This document shows, one piece after another, positions 12,491-26,076 of a stretch of DNA of 64,000 bases (its first letter is position 1; every line of letters begins with the position of its first letter). Source of the stretch: Oscheius sp. JU75 (taxonomy: Eukaryota; Nematoda; Chromadorea; Rhabditida; Rhabditidae); NCBI GenBank assembly GCA_037178855.1, contig JASJZC010000003.1, positions 868,001 to 932,000 on the forward strand. Reading direction: 5' to 3'. The position numbers and the translations under genes are program-made. The notes beneath the pieces are model-generated. The model saw only the letters and a program-made list of their open reading frames with translations. It ran no database searches and had not been told where the DNA came from.

Positions 12491-14169
12491 TCAACGGGGA
12501 GCACTGGCATTCGGGCCGAAGGCACGCAGGCACATGTCGCAGCTGTACTCTCCTTCCGGAGCCGTGGTCAGAGGAGGACGGAGACAGTAGAGATGGAAGC
12601 CACGGTCACAGTCGTCGCAGAAGAGAAGCATTGCCTGGAAATGGTTTGATTGGGAAAGAGACACACAGATATAGAGACATAGAGACAAGAACTCAGACTC
12701 ACATCATTCTCCGAAGTGCCACAAATGGTACAGCTCTTGCACTCGATACATTGCCAGCCATAGCGACCGATGATGAGAGGAACATTTTTGCTGAATTTAA
12801 GACAGGAGGGATGGCCTGAAATGCTAGATTCCTCAGAATGTTTTCAGCTTACCAGAACGCCCACAGTCATGGCAGGACACGAGATCCTCGGCTCGTTTAG
12901 TCTCCTTGTTCATGTACTTGCTTCCCAGACACAAATCACAGAAATCTGACACTTCTAAGTTCGGGGACATTACTGAAATTGCATTGATTAGGCTATGTTC
13001 GTCACTGTCATTATCACTGTCACTGATCAAACTCACATCTACTACCAGGATTTAGGAGAGGATCATTATGAACAAATGCGTTGTGATAGGCTACACCCGC
13101 GAGGCTTTTGAACTTCGCGATGCATTCTGAAAATGTTCAGTATAACTTTTGACACCTGGACAGGATATAGGCATTCTCTCATCCGAGCTGGGCACACACC
13201 TCGACTATACTTTTAGGGAAGGGAGAGTGGAAAGTGCTGTTAGGAAACAGAGAGGGAGAGAGATGACAGTGAGTACAGAGGAGAAGTCGTGACAGCCCGG
13301 AAAGAGAGTAAGAGATGGACGTGAGCCCCGCGTGCGCCGCCTCTCCATTTTTAGTCAGGACACAAAAAATCGGGGCGACGGCAGGGCGCACGGGTTGCAC
13401 TCACTAGAGCAAGAATGTGGGGGGGCGCCCGGCTGCACCACTCGCCTTCTTCTTCTTGATCGTAGCATTTTTTCCCCTTCTTGCGTTTGGCTCCCCAGTC
13501 GTCCTCGTCACTTCCAGAGCCGGGACTCATATCGTCGTCGAGATCATCGGTATAGTCTTCCTGAAATACATTGGATTGGTGAGTGTCTCCCTGTCTCTAT
13601 ATCTCTCTGTAGCTTTGTCTCTCTGTCTCTCCATACTCACAAAAGGATTCTGCTTCGGAGTTCCTTTAGAAGACATGGACATCTCCATGGAGACATCAGT
13701 TATTGAAACTTCTGAAAGAGACAGTCAAAAAGCAGTGAGTGTTCCCTACCAGGTATAGCATAAGCGACCTGTACTGTCTGATTGACAGCCGCTTCCAGCT
13801 GGGGATTGTCTCGGAGGAACATCTTCATCTCGATGGCATCACTGGGCTGGTGATCTCGCTTCTTCCAGCGGGACTCCGAGTATTGCATGTACTGAAAAAT
13901 TTGCACATAAAACGGATGTGTTAAATTTCGCCCTACCACTGTGGGATCTCTGCTCGTGTAGCGCTGTTCTACCCGCTTATAATAGTTCTGGACAGGGCGA
14001 TGAGCCGTCCCAGTCTGGTTCTCATAGAAAGGATACCGAAATCTGAAGGCCTAGGTCAGTTCCCTTTCAAAATACTAATCCTACCGAGTTCTCCTCTCCC
14101 GCTCTGTCCTTTCGTTCCATTTTGAGCAGTTCTTGAGCAAATCGATGTAATTTGCTTCGGTTATCATAC
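12491..14169 (-). CDS. dpff-1: DPF/BAF45-family double PHD-finger protein (5' exon not fixed)
   Basis: Minus-strand exons are 14169-14085, 14042-13937, 13891-13750, 13711-13641, 13560-13446, 13126-13037, 12972-12853, 12815-12703 and 12634-12491. The N-terminal Requiem region is [20 protein letters not shown] followed by [16 protein letters not shown]. An acidic stretch follows, then a Kruppel-like finger half ([20 protein letters not shown]). Two PHD fingers come last: [20 protein letters not shown] with [13 protein letters not shown], then [16 protein letters not shown] with YSCDMC at the end. In this family the tandem PHD fingers read histone H3 tails as part of BAF-type SWI/SNF complexes. 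Intron 13445-13127 needs a GC donor; the first zinc-finger Cys is then out of register. The first coding exon lies upstream; a candidate sits near 14770-14840. Confidence 0.87.
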
Positions 14170-15310
14170 CTAAAATAAAGAAATTGGATGGGGAAAACGT
14201 ATTGGAAAGGGGTTGAGAAAGAGTAGAGAGAGACGCGCCGGCCGCGGCCCACCAATCGATAGCCTGGGCGCTTCGCCTCAATTGGAGCAGGTGGAGCGAG
14301 AAAGAGACGCGACCGAGGGGAGAGAGGGCAGTCAAGGACGGAAAACAGGGGGAATAGTGAGATGACTTTTGTCCTGAGGATAGATCAGATAACTAATGGT
14401 TTACCAGGTCCTGACTTCTCGTCCTGTCTCTCTCAGTTTTGACCTAACCTAGCTCAGAATACTAGAATGAATAAAGTGTAGGAATCCCTGACATTATAAT
14501 CTATGTCTCTCTGTCGCTCCATTCGCTCTGCCACTGCAGAAGCAACATTTTCGCCAAGACACTGTGTCCCAAAGTGAATCGGCTTGACTTGCAAACAATA
14601 TTGTGCACAGCGAGAATAGCATACACATACACATAGGAGAGCACAATTGGGTTTTTTTGAACGCTGACGCTTTTCTGCTCCAATAGCCCTTCTGAATTGT
14701 CTGTATCCCTGTTTTTCTGTCTCTTTACTTTACTGTCTCTATTTCTCTCTTTCTCATAACTCACTTGTTGAAGGAGTACTGTCGTCCGGTCTTCGACTAC
14801 CTGAATCTTGCCGAGCCCTCGGAAGCTGTGTTAGTCATTGGAGCCAAGTCTCCCAACGGGAAGCACCTTATGCTCTTCCAACTCTTCTTACTCACCTTCA
14901 AGAGAGTATTTCCACCGAGTGGAGCTACCAAGAAACAACTGACTCTCCCGTCTGGACCGTTACACTGTAACTGTCACCGTGTCTCTCTTCCAGACCCTGG
15001 CTCAGTGATTCGTTTCTCTCTAGGTCTGTTCTGTATAGCTGTCATTTTGCTCTCCCCATTTGCAAATTTTCAGTTACTTTGTGACTGCAGTTACTGTTTG
15101 CAAGTCAAGTCAGTTTGGGAGATGCGTCTCTGGGAGAACGTTTCTCCTTTCAGAGAAGCTCAACTGGATGAAAACATGCAAACAGCGTGAAGGGAGAGAA
15201 GAGTATAAACAAGGAAGGGTTTAAAGATATGGGATTATAACTGTCACTTGAGCCCCTATGGGGCGATAGCATTACTTGTAATATACAAAAGGGCAAGATT
15301 GTTTAGTCGA
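14170..15310. other. Mostly non-coding; possible dpff-1 5' exon
   Basis: On the minus strand a possible exon near 14840-14772 (after TAACACAG, before GTGAGT) would continue in frame into dpff-1 as SRRPDDSTPSTS, but it has no ATG of its own. The rest is degenerate GAGACAGA-type sequence and a dispersed repeat. Confidence 0.3.
14891..15062 (+). repeat. Dispersed repeat, copy 1
   Basis: About 170 bp is nearly identical to 20781-20983, from CACCTTCAAGAGAGTAT to CATTTTGCTCTCCCCATTTG. The later copy carries about 30 extra bases near its 3' end. It creates long open frames on the plus strand that look spurious. Confidence 0.8.
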
Positions 15311-16787
15311 TTAGCACTCCTCCTTCCACCATCCTTTTTGCTCCTCCTCGGCTCGTTTGACAGCGTCGCGTTCACTGAAACTTAATAAATTTTGAGAAGC
15401 TATTACTGCAATTTTAACTTTTTTGTACAATTTTCCCAAGATTTCTCTAGTTTCAAACAAGCTTTTGTACCGTACAATTAGAGGAGCCTTTAAGCAATGT
15501 TACTGTTGCTATTTCTACTCTTCTCGCTGACTGAGGTGTAGCATCGACCGGCATCAGAATTGTTCTTCTAGGCAAATCCTACCGTGTTCAACCTGACAAA
15601 ATGTGTCAGTGGGGGACGTCTATCGGGTCTCAGCTGTCTACGTAAGTCTCCTCTGAGTTTCTAGTCTCTCTGTCTCTATCTTTCCTGTACTACAGCCTTC
15701 ATCAGTTCAAATTCAGGTTCTATCCACCCACTACCTGTTGCCAAAGGTTTTGCTCCTAGACAGTACATCTTTATAACAGACATCCCAACTGCTCTAAACC
15801 GAGAGTTCTCTCTCATCATTACAAACCATGAAGAACACGAGGAGATTAGGTTCACGGTGAGCGAAATGTAATACGTGTCACCATCCTACGCCTTAATATG
15901 ACAAAAAGTCATGAAGTCTAACTGACCAATTCCTAAGAAACTTTAATTTTCAAAGCATGGCTCCAGCTATCGGAAATGGGCGACACTCTACAGCTCAAGT
16001 CCTCTTTTCCCGGTAGCCCCATCGATTTGCCAAAGTATACGAGACTAGGTCGAATGAGAGTCAATGGAAAGGACATTGAAGTAGTCAAGTTTAGTTTTGG
16101 ATTGTCCTCGGAGAGAGACATTTTATCATAAATCATTGCAATAAGAAGGTGTTTGGGACAGTGACAGAGACGGACACCTTACCGACGAGCCTTCTTCCCT
16201 TCGGCTATCTGTCTCTCTCTTTCGGCCTTCTGATCCTCTGGAACGTAAGCATTCGGGTCCGGAATCCTGGGATCTTGATTGTCTTTCCACTCCTCGATAA
16301 GATCAGGTAGTCTCCGTTCCAGAGACTCAACTTCCTCTGTGAACAGTTCAACGGCTTCCAAGTGAGACAGTCCTGGAAGAGTATCTCTTGGTCTCTCTGG
16401 TTCTTTGTCCTGGTCTCTCTGTCTCTCAGTCTCTCTTTTACTTTATCTGTTTCGCACTTTATCTCTCTGTCTCTCTGTTCCTCTGTCTCTCTACCTTTGC
16501 ACTTGTTCCAGGCATGCCACTTCCGATTCCCATGAATCCAACTCCACATCCAGGACTCCTCTCTAGGATCCATATAGTCCAGCTCTGAAAAAGAATACAG
16601 TCATCTTTTCTCATTCATCCTCACTCGGTACATTGATATTTCCGACCACAGACTGCTGATACAGTCCCCATATCTTATAGGTTTCCTCCTCGAACAGGAT
16701 CCGAAGTTCAAACTCATGCTTCAGGACCTGTCGCTGCTCGAAACGGGCTCTCATCCTTTTCCATTTGTCGACAGCGGAGAGGAAAGT
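15311..16787 (-). CDS. Acyl-CoA-binding-domain protein (5' end not found)
   Basis: Exons 16787-16625, 16584-16495, 16372-16183 and 15374-15311 join in phase. The ACBP fold is visible in order: FLSAVDKWKRM (helix 1), LFEEETYKIWGLYQQSVVGN (normally LY-LYKQATVGD), RKWHAWNKCKGLSHLEAVEL (normally KWDAWNSLKGMSKEEA). It ends with an acidic, then very basic charged tail, AEEEQKGWWKEEC. ACBPs bind long-chain acyl-CoA esters and buffer or deliver them. The usual PGFFD segment is changed to KLDYMDPREESW, so binding may be altered. No transmembrane segment is seen in this part. The last intron (16182-15375) contains the antisense gene at 15497-16131. Which ACBD subfamily it belongs to cannot be settled without the N-terminus. 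Confidence 0.75.
15497..16131 (+). CDS. Small secreted protein of unknown fold, nested in the ACBD gene
   Basis: Exons 15497-15535, 15572-15641, 15717-15856 and 15967-16131 give 137 residues in phase. Exon 1 encodes a signal peptide (MLLLLFLLFSLTEA), with cleavage likely after this. The mature part has two cysteines (NLTKCVSGG, SGLSCLRS) close to an N-glycosylation site NLT. It is probably beta-rich after that: RQYIFITDIP, EFSLIITNHEEHEEIRFT, ending VKFSFGLSSERDILS. The alternation recalls lectin-like sandwiches such as galectins, but the galectin carbohydrate motif is absent. It lies inside the last intron of the minus-strand ACBD gene. Confidence 0.65.
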
Positions 16788-17391
16788 CTAGGAAAGTCAC
16801 AAAAGACAAAGACTGGACCTACAGGAGGGAAGGACATTACAGATTGTACGGGAGAGAGGAGTGAAAGGGAGAAAGAGGATAGGAGCCAATTCTGGCGAGA
16901 GTGAGTAGATCAATCATGTTGCAGAGGGAGTCAGGATTGGGATCGAAGAAAAAAAGACAGAGACTTTCAAGGGGAAGAGAGACAGTAGTGCTGGTCAAAT
17001 AAAAAAAAAAAAGACCGGGAGAGTAGTAGGGGGCCATCCAGAAGAATTTGATTATTATGCACCAATAGAGCTAATAAATTTTTGCAAAACTCCTTGCAGG
17101 AAGAAACTGAGACCGATCATATCGAATCAAAGAAATTGACGACAAGATCAGCCCTGTTTTTTCACTGTTCCCACCCAAAGCATTCACCCTAGTGGGCGGC
17201 CCTACCTCGAAGGTAGGGACTTATGTAAGGCAAGTCGCCCGAGTGGCAGACTTCGGTAACTTGCCCGGGCTATATAAACCGTGAGCCAGTACCCAAGAGC
17301 TAGGTTAGGTGACTTAGACTTGGCAGCCAAGGGCAATTTATGTCTCCTGACTTTATTAAAAGACTTCCATTTATTGAAATATCCAGATTAC
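16788..17391. other. Probable 5' region of the ACBD gene; nothing firm
   Basis: The start codon of the ACBD gene should lie here on the minus strand. Candidate ATGs near 17035 and 16920 could not be joined in phase with the exon at 16787. There is a poly-A tract at about 16998-17011. Confidence 0.4.
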
Positions 17392-18034
17392 TCAAGTGTC
17401 TTCCTCATTCTCCATCAGTTCCTCCTTCTCCGATTGTCCCTGACTGACTACTTCTTTCAAAGACTGGGAGCCTGCTTCTGGGTGAAGAACACTGCGACTA
17501 CCAGGGTCCTCGTCCTTTATAGTAACACAGTTCTCTGTTGACATCTCGCCTCTGTCTCCTAAATCATCAGCCACTGTTGTGTGATCCGAAATGTCATCTT
17601 CAGCGGCAGTATCCTCTTCTTCCAGAACAGAATCTACGAGCGAGACCAATGATAATTCCTCGCCACCTTCACTGTCACTCTCTGTCTGTCTCGGAGTGCG
17701 AGCTCGTCTGGTTATTAGAGAGAGCCGAGAGAGTAATAAAGATGGACTGACAGAGACCATGTCCGAAAGCAGGAATCTTCTGAGGACTCCATCTTCCAGT
17801 GAGGACCGGATCTCTTGCATTTGTCTGTCTATGTAGATTCTCTGAAACTTGCATATCTTTTTGTCTCTCTGTCTCTTCCTCTCTGTGTCTACTCACATAG
17901 AGAGTTTCGTAGCCAGCTGGACCGAGGCAGTAGGCATAGATCAACATGAAACAGAGGACGAAAAGTACGCAGAGCACAACCTTTACGGAAAGGTAAAGGA
18001 GTTCGAAGATGGTGAGAAAAGCTTCCAGCATCAT
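17392..18034 (-). CDS. Single-pass membrane protein with acidic tail, 195 residues
   Basis: Exons 18034-17897 (46 codons) and 17841-17392 join in phase 0. The first exon encodes a strong transmembrane helix (LSVKVVLCVLFVLCFMLIYA) preceded by MMLEAFLTIFELLY. The second encodes a long acidic Ser/Glu-rich region (SDSEGGEEL, EEEDTAAEDD, ending MENEEDT). No domain is recognised. With the helix near the N-terminus, the acidic tail could face either side. It shares the architecture of the other small membrane genes in this window: helix in exon 1, then a phase-0 intron. Confidence 0.7.
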
Positions 18035-18671
18035 TCCTTAGGAAAAACTGATGTGGGAGTGAGAGTGACGACCACTGTTAATAAATACAATGAGTCAGTG
18101 ACTGTGAACTAGAAAAGCGAAATTGGTGGTCAGCTGGTCAAAGAACAAGAGTACCAGAGAACTAGGGACAAGAATACCAAGGCTGTGAGTACCATTTAGT
18201 TACGCTCTCACATTGTGAGACAGAGCACAATTCAGCAGTAGTCTGTTCAGCATAGAGTCAATTCCACTAGCCAGAACAGTGGCCATCTCAGTTGTTCACA
18301 TAGCTCAGAGTACTCCTCCTGACTTCTAGCTATTCCACTGTCTCTCAGCTGTCCGCAGTCTGGATGCCTACCCGGGTCAGGCGATAGTGAAGTATGAGAG
18401 AGAGAGAGAGTCCCGATAGTTCCCGACTCAATTCTGTAGCCGACCCTTTTCCAGGCGCCTCACCTCTCCTTTCACATCCGGATATCTCTCTCCGATGAAA
18501 AGCAGTGCCGTCTTTTCCCTCGGACAAAAGTTGCGCACCTGCGTTCCTTCTCAGAGAGACAGGACGGATCAATCAATGCGCAGCTCCAAACCTTTGGCGC
18601 CTTTTCTGGCCTTAGAGCCAAATATTCTCATTTTCTTATCTCTGTCTTCATTTCTATTTTTAGAAGAGAAC

Positions 18672-18917
18672 ATGCATGCTCTACACTATATCGTCGGAAC
18701 CTTCATCTTCATCTTCTTCTCCATGTTCGCATACTTCACCTACCTGAACAAGGATAGACACAGAAGTCCAAAGGTAGAATCTATCTCTTTATCTTTCTGT
18801 CTCTCTGTCTCAATGTCTCTCGCCCAGAACAACCCAATTTTCCAGCGTAGAAGTCGAAGAATGATTCGTTCCCGTACTGGAGAAGAGTGTCGCATTATGC
18901 GTCGTCGTGGCTACTAG
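18672..18917 (+). CDS. 63-residue single-pass membrane microprotein
   Basis: Exons 18672-18773 and 18828-18917 join in phase 0. Exon 1 has MHALHYIVGTFIFIFFSMFAY then a basic stop-transfer (NKDRHRSPK). Exon 2 is strongly Arg-rich (RRSRRMIRS, ending CRIMRRRGY). An acceptor (TATTTTTAG) lies 8 bases before the ATG, suggesting trans-splicing. No homologue is recognised. Confidence 0.65.
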   Translation: MHALHYIVGTFIFIFFSMFAYFTYLNKDRHRSPKVESISLSFCLSVSMSLAQNNPIFQRRSRRMIRSRTGEECRIMRRRGY

Positions 18918-19212
18918 AGATCCTGCAGTGACACATTGTTGAAGCTTGTTACAGAGAGCAGTGAATATTTGGCAGCAGACGAGGCTTTGTGGTAGAGAAG
19001 GTTAGGATCATAAGCTGTACAGCTGGACAACAATATTGTTTACAACTTGACACATTTTCACGACACCGACTTGTTTATATTCTCCACAGTCCTTACAGCG
19101 CGAGCCAGATGTTGCCCAACGGCCCCTCTTCGTCTCTCCGAACGAGCGCGCACTCCTTATTCTCTCTCATACTTTTTCGCTGCCTTGACCAATTCCATAC
19201 GTTCTTCTAGAA

Positions 19213-20310
19213 ATGAGTTGCATTGGCTTCCTCCTTATGATCATCATCTTCTTACTCATCGTGAGGTGCTGGCTGATGAACGATAGGGAACAAGAGGTGA
19301 GTCAGGAGGGGGGAAGCAAACGATCTCTAATCAGAAGTGAAGAGAGTCAGGGCAAACTGGGTAACAGCGCATATGGACTGGACCGAAATTGAAATAGTGC
19401 AAGCATAGGTCGACTGGTTAGAAAGACAGAGGGAAACGGTATCAGAAGAGTCAAGAGTCAATAATGTGAGTGACTGAATAAGAAACGATAGTAGATAGTT
19501 CTGAACTGGGACGAGAGCAAGGTATGCCTCGGTGAAAGAGATAGGTCAACTGGGTTGAGTCACAGAAAGTGCAGAAAATTTGAAAGTCATCTAGATGCTG
19601 CTGATACAGAGACAGGTACTGAGAGTCAGCTAGACATAGAGTCAAACAGAGGTAGCCGGGGGCAGCGAACGGTCAGGATGACCGGGTAGAGAGAGAAAGC
19701 GAGAGTACTGGGAATGGAATGTTGAAAGTAACTGAATACTGATACAGAGACAGCCAGTGAGAGTCAGTAATAGGAACCGAAGTCAGCTGGACAGAAAGAA
19801 AACTGATGGTCAATTGGATAGTGATAGAGAGAGAAACAGTGATAATCGGTCTAAAAGTGACCAGTCGCTTACGCTCCTGGCGGAGCGACTCACACTGTCA
19901 GTGCTAACTTTGTAACTTGAGTCCTGACTTGTCTTGTCAACTTTTATCTAGATTAATACTTGACAGAAAGGCAACAGACATTGTCAAGCGTTATCCTGCA
20001 TTAGAGTTGACTTGTGTCGCAGACGCCTTATGCAAATTGTATCTAAAAGTGAGTTGTCAACTGGACCGAGAGATGGAAAGAGTACAGGTCTTGCAAAGTT
20101 GAAAGTCAGCTGGATCCTGATACAAAGACCTGAACAGTTAGAAAACCAGAGAAAATTTGTTAGTGTTATGATCTTAATTTCCGGTCCACCACACAATCGT
20201 TTGCGTCACCTACACTGTTCCTGAGGACGACAACTGCTATCTTGAAGAAGGACGACGCGCTCCCCCTTCCTCTGAGACCAGCTCTATTTTGGATTCTCCT
20301 ATTTAGCTAA
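19213..20310 (+). CDS. Small single-pass membrane protein, second exon tentative
   Basis: Exon 1 (19213-19296) is clear: MSCIGFLLMIIIFLLIVRCW then MNDREQE and a consensus GTGAGT donor. An acceptor TTCTAG lies two bases before the ATG. The best matching second exon is 20164-20310 (48 codons and stop, phase 0), after TTTGTTAG. A different frame of the same stretch also reads well (ending SSETSSILDSPI) but lacks an acceptor. The 867-bp intron is long for this group. Confidence 0.45.
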
Positions 20311-21753
20311 GAATTCCTATTGATGTTTTCTCTAGAGCTCATTTGTTGATCTTTTGGTAATAATGAATTGGACAGAACTGGCCTTTTGGGAGTAAACAAA
20401 AAGACAGTGAGCCAGAAGAGCAGAAAGGGACGCTGATAGACAGTGAGAGACAGAGAAGAGACAGAGAACTAGGACTGGGGGACAGAGAGACAGAAAGAGA
20501 GGAACAGGAGAACAGATAGAGACGCAGATAGGCAGGGGTCAAAAGTCCCAAAATTGCAGTTCTTCACATCCCTCTCCGACTTTTTCGGAGCAAGCAAATT
20601 GAGATCTTTCTTCTTCTCCGGAATCTTGTCGTTGATGTGGAGAGTCTTAGTAGTCGGACGAGTTCTTACTCACGGTCTCACTCTGCCTCCTGTTCACGAT
20701 CTGTACTGTCTGTGGTCTGGTTCAAGTGAATATGAAAGACAGAGAGACAGACTATATCTTCAGATCTGCTCTCTTCAGTGGCCTCACCTTCAAGAGAGTA
20801 TCTCCACCGAGTGGAGCTACCAAGAAACTGACTCTCCCGTCTGGACCGTTACACTGTAACTGTCACCGTGTCTCTCTCCCAGACTCTGGCTCAGTGATTC
20901 GTTTCTCTCTAGGTCTGTTCATTGCTCTGTACCTTGACCACTTGACTCATCCCTATAGCTGTCATTTTGCTCTCCCCATTTGACTCATTCCATGGCAATA
21001 AACTGTTGTCGATTTTCATCCTCTCTCTTTTACTCCAACCATACTTTCCCTAGTCTCTACGCTCATGGTCACTGAACAGCTTGACCGATTCCTGTACTCT
21101 GACTCTTACCTTGACCAATTGACTATTGTGTATTCTCGAATGACTACCTGACTCATTTCTACTGAACTCTCAATGACCGTACCTAGTCTCTGAGCCCTGA
21201 CTGCGTGACTTACCCTGAACTTTCAGGTCACTTGTCTGCTTGACTCATACCAGCACTCTCTGCCATTCTTTTCAATTTCGCTGTCCTCTTTTTGTCTTCT
21301 CTCCACATAAAGTAATCTCGAACCAAAGAGACTGACAGAGAAAAAAGCTGCCGTATGGTGGATGACTGATGGGTCGTGCGAGCGCGCAGTAGATCTTATA
21401 AACAGACCGATTTCAAAAGCTTGTATTCGTCTTTTCATTTCGTATCGTTCATTTCTCTATTCAAAATTCAATTTGACCGTCAATCAAGAAGACTACTTCT
21501 TTGTCTAGGTAGACCTTTGACTGTCTGTACGTGTACTAACACGTCCCTTGATAAGGATTTTTTGAATTCTGGACTTGCCGGTCTGATCATTCTATAACAA
21601 ATTTTCTACTTTCAAAACTGACGAGACTTCCGCCCGTTTTGTAAGCTGGAGACGATAAGTTAACCCTCTTTTGATCTCTCTCTCTCTCTGTTTCTTTGTT
21701 TCTCTTTTTGTTTAACTGTCTTTGTGTCTCTCTGCAATCCAGTTGCTTACAGA
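20311..21753. other. Gene-free TGACTC-rich stretch
   Basis: Apart from the dispersed repeat at 20781-20983, this is degenerate repeated sequence built on TGACTCTTGACTACC-like and GAGACAGA-like words. No exon with both splice sites was found. Confidence 0.5.
20781..20983 (+). repeat. Dispersed repeat, copy 2
   Basis: Matches 14891-15062 nearly base for base over most of its length, with an insertion of about 30 bases near its 3' end. Confidence 0.8.
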
Positions 21754-22044
21754 ATGATAGACTACCTGATCGTCTATGTCTCTGCCTCCTGTGCCGTCAT
21801 CCTTCTGGTCACCGTCTTATCACTAGCTTCCGAAAATTATGTGAGTTTCTGTCAATCCCTTTTTCATCAACGGTGTTCTCACAAATAGCAACCATCTGGT
21901 TGGGGCCAGAGAGCTGAGAGTCAAGTTACTGCTTTGAGATAGCAAATCTACGAAGTTTATGAGTCAGAGCACATGAGATTTATGACTTCTTTACAGGCTT
22001 CGACTACTTCGGAAAAGATGAAAGGACTGGAGAGTGTGGTCTAG
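21754..22044 (+). CDS. 44-residue single-pass membrane microprotein
   Basis: Exons 21754-21840 and 21997-22044 join in phase 0. MIDYLIVYVSASCAVILLV begins a hydrophobic helix that runs to SLASENY at the exon end. The short tail is ASTTSEKMKGLESVV. An acceptor (TTGCTTACAG) sits one base before the ATG. Family unknown. Confidence 0.6.
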
Positions 22045-22752
22045 GAGTCTTTATCTCTCACTCTCTCTAATTTCTGAATCTTTTCTTCAGGAATGTATAC
22101 TCATTGAACAATTGAATATTTCTCAAGAATAGTCTTCATAGAGTCGACAGACCAAAGTGTGCCTGTCTCTCACTCTCTTCTCACGCGCTGTCGCGTGCTC
22201 TACCTCTTTCTGTCCGGTTCACATCGATTTTTCCGCGACCGTGGGTTGCCCAGACTTTGTTTTCCAGTACCTATTACTGTCCCTCAGCCTATCAACTGTC
22301 GGACTCACCGTCTATTGGTTGGTGACAGTGGGGCAACCGGTTTTTGCAGTCTCTCAGTGGAGAGAGATAAGAGTACAGTAGGCCGGGAACTTCTGGTTCA
22401 TCTCTGCTTCACTGTTTCTCTGTTTCTCTCTCTGTCTCTCTGTATTTGTTTCTCTGGTTTTTTGCCTCTCTGTCATTCAGTCTCTCAATCTCTCAACCTC
22501 TATTTCTCTGTCGCTCTGCCTCTTAATCTCTCAATCTCTGTCTTTCTGTCTGTTTGGTTCTGTTTTTCATCTTCCCGCCAACATATTTTAGTGCCAGCCT
22601 CGCATAGTCAACGGTCGGGAAGGTCGAGACAGTTTGTTGACGACTGTCACTTGTTTCTCTCGATTCCCACTTTCAGTCTGTGAGGCCTCTACTTGTGTTT
22701 TGCAAGCTTCTTACTTTCAGAGACAGTTTTGCCGAAACTATACGTTCAAAGA
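22045..22752. other. Gene-free; TCTCTGTC-rich
   Basis: No supported exon. 22405-22560 is degenerate CTCTGTCTCTCTG sequence, which creates hydrophobic-looking false reading frames. Confidence 0.5.
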
Positions 22753-23276
22753 ATGTCCAGAGAAGGAGTTATAAGAGAGCTACTAAAGGAGGACATGCGG
22801 ATACTACGAGAGTGAGTACATACTCCTTCCCATGTGATTTATATCCAGATTCTACGTATATCTTGAGACTATGGAAACTTCTCCGGAAGAAAACACTGAT
22901 TATGAGGATACCACAATCTTCTTGGTCGTGTCTATTGCACTGTCGCTTGTGATCATTCTGGCATTTGCTACTTCTATCGTAGAGAACAGGAGGATGCTAA
23001 TGGTAAATACAGAGACAGACGGATAAAGAGACAGGCTGACAGAGATGTAGAGAGATAAAGAGTTAAAGGAAGATATAGTTAGAGAGATAGAGAGAAAGAG
23101 ACCAATCTTCTATTTTTCAGAACCGCCAAATGCCTCTCTTCGAGTACAAATCCTACAATGCTCTGAAGTATGGCTTCTGCAACATTCCCGACATGGACCT
23201 TTCCGTCTCCTCTGATCAGGAAGGTGACCACTACATGACCGAGAGAACTCGCCGCCTCGGACTTCGCAGAGAGTAG
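22753..23276 (+). CDS. 122-residue single-pass membrane protein
   Basis: Exons 22753-22811, 22849-23002 and 23121-23276 join in phase. A charged N-terminal helix (MSREGVIRELLKEDMRILRE) leads into an acidic stretch (METSPEENTDYEDT). A transmembrane helix follows (TIFLVVSIALSLVIILAFA), then a basic boundary ENRRMLM at a phase-0 intron. The tail is polar and ends RTRRLGLRRE. A polyadenylation signal AATAAA lies near 23407. Probably type III topology by charge. Family unknown. Confidence 0.7.
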
Positions 23277-25565
<2,289 letters not shown>

Positions 25566-26076
25566 ATGCTGTCCCAAGCCACAAGAGAGATAATCTTCTT
25601 GTCCTGTCTGGCCATCTTCTTGTTCTGCTGCATTGTTCTGATGGGTATCATTTTCTGCATTGTCATCTACTCGAAGTGGGTTGCCTGTGAGGCGCAGAAG
25701 AAGGTGTGTCATATCCGACTTTTTTCATGTTTCGCCCGCAAAGACAGCTGATTAGTTCGTTCCGGGCTCACGCAATTCTATTGTTCTTTCGGAAGTGGGT
25801 TTTGGGGAGAAGGAGAGATAGAGACAGAGACGGTAATCTTGCCTCTTTCAGGAGATGAAGCTCCGCATGAAGCATGCTTCCTGCTGCAAGAAGTGTTGTC
25901 GTCTGCACTCTGGAATGATGGTTCCAAAGACTGCCAAGGACTTTGGCAAGGGCGACTATGAGAAGAACTGGGGAGGATCCTATTCGGGTCTGGTCAACCC
26001 TTGCTTCGAGGGAGACGGAGAGAAGAAGACCCTGCTTCCTACTCTGGAGCACTTCATTGAGAAGCAGGACATCTAG
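25566..26076 (+). CDS. 120-residue single-pass membrane protein with Cys/Lys cluster
   Basis: Exons 25566-25703 (46 codons) and 25852-26076 join in phase 0. The helix IIFLSCLAIFLFCCIVLMGI continues to IIFCIVIYS and is followed by CEAQKK at the exon end. The tail starts with a basic cysteine cluster (HASCCKKCCRLHSG), which could be palmitoylated or bind metal, and ends LPTLEHFIEKQDI. An acceptor TTTTTCAG sits two bases before the ATG. No family is recognised. Confidence 0.72.

Noticed and set aside
14765-15190. 141-codon plus-strand frame
   Set aside because: It has no ATG at its start, and much of it is the dispersed repeat shared with 20781-20983.
15497-16131. Galectin identity for the nested secreted protein
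   Set aside because: The conserved galectin sugar-binding residues (HxNPR, WxxEER) are absent, and galectins usually lack signal peptides.
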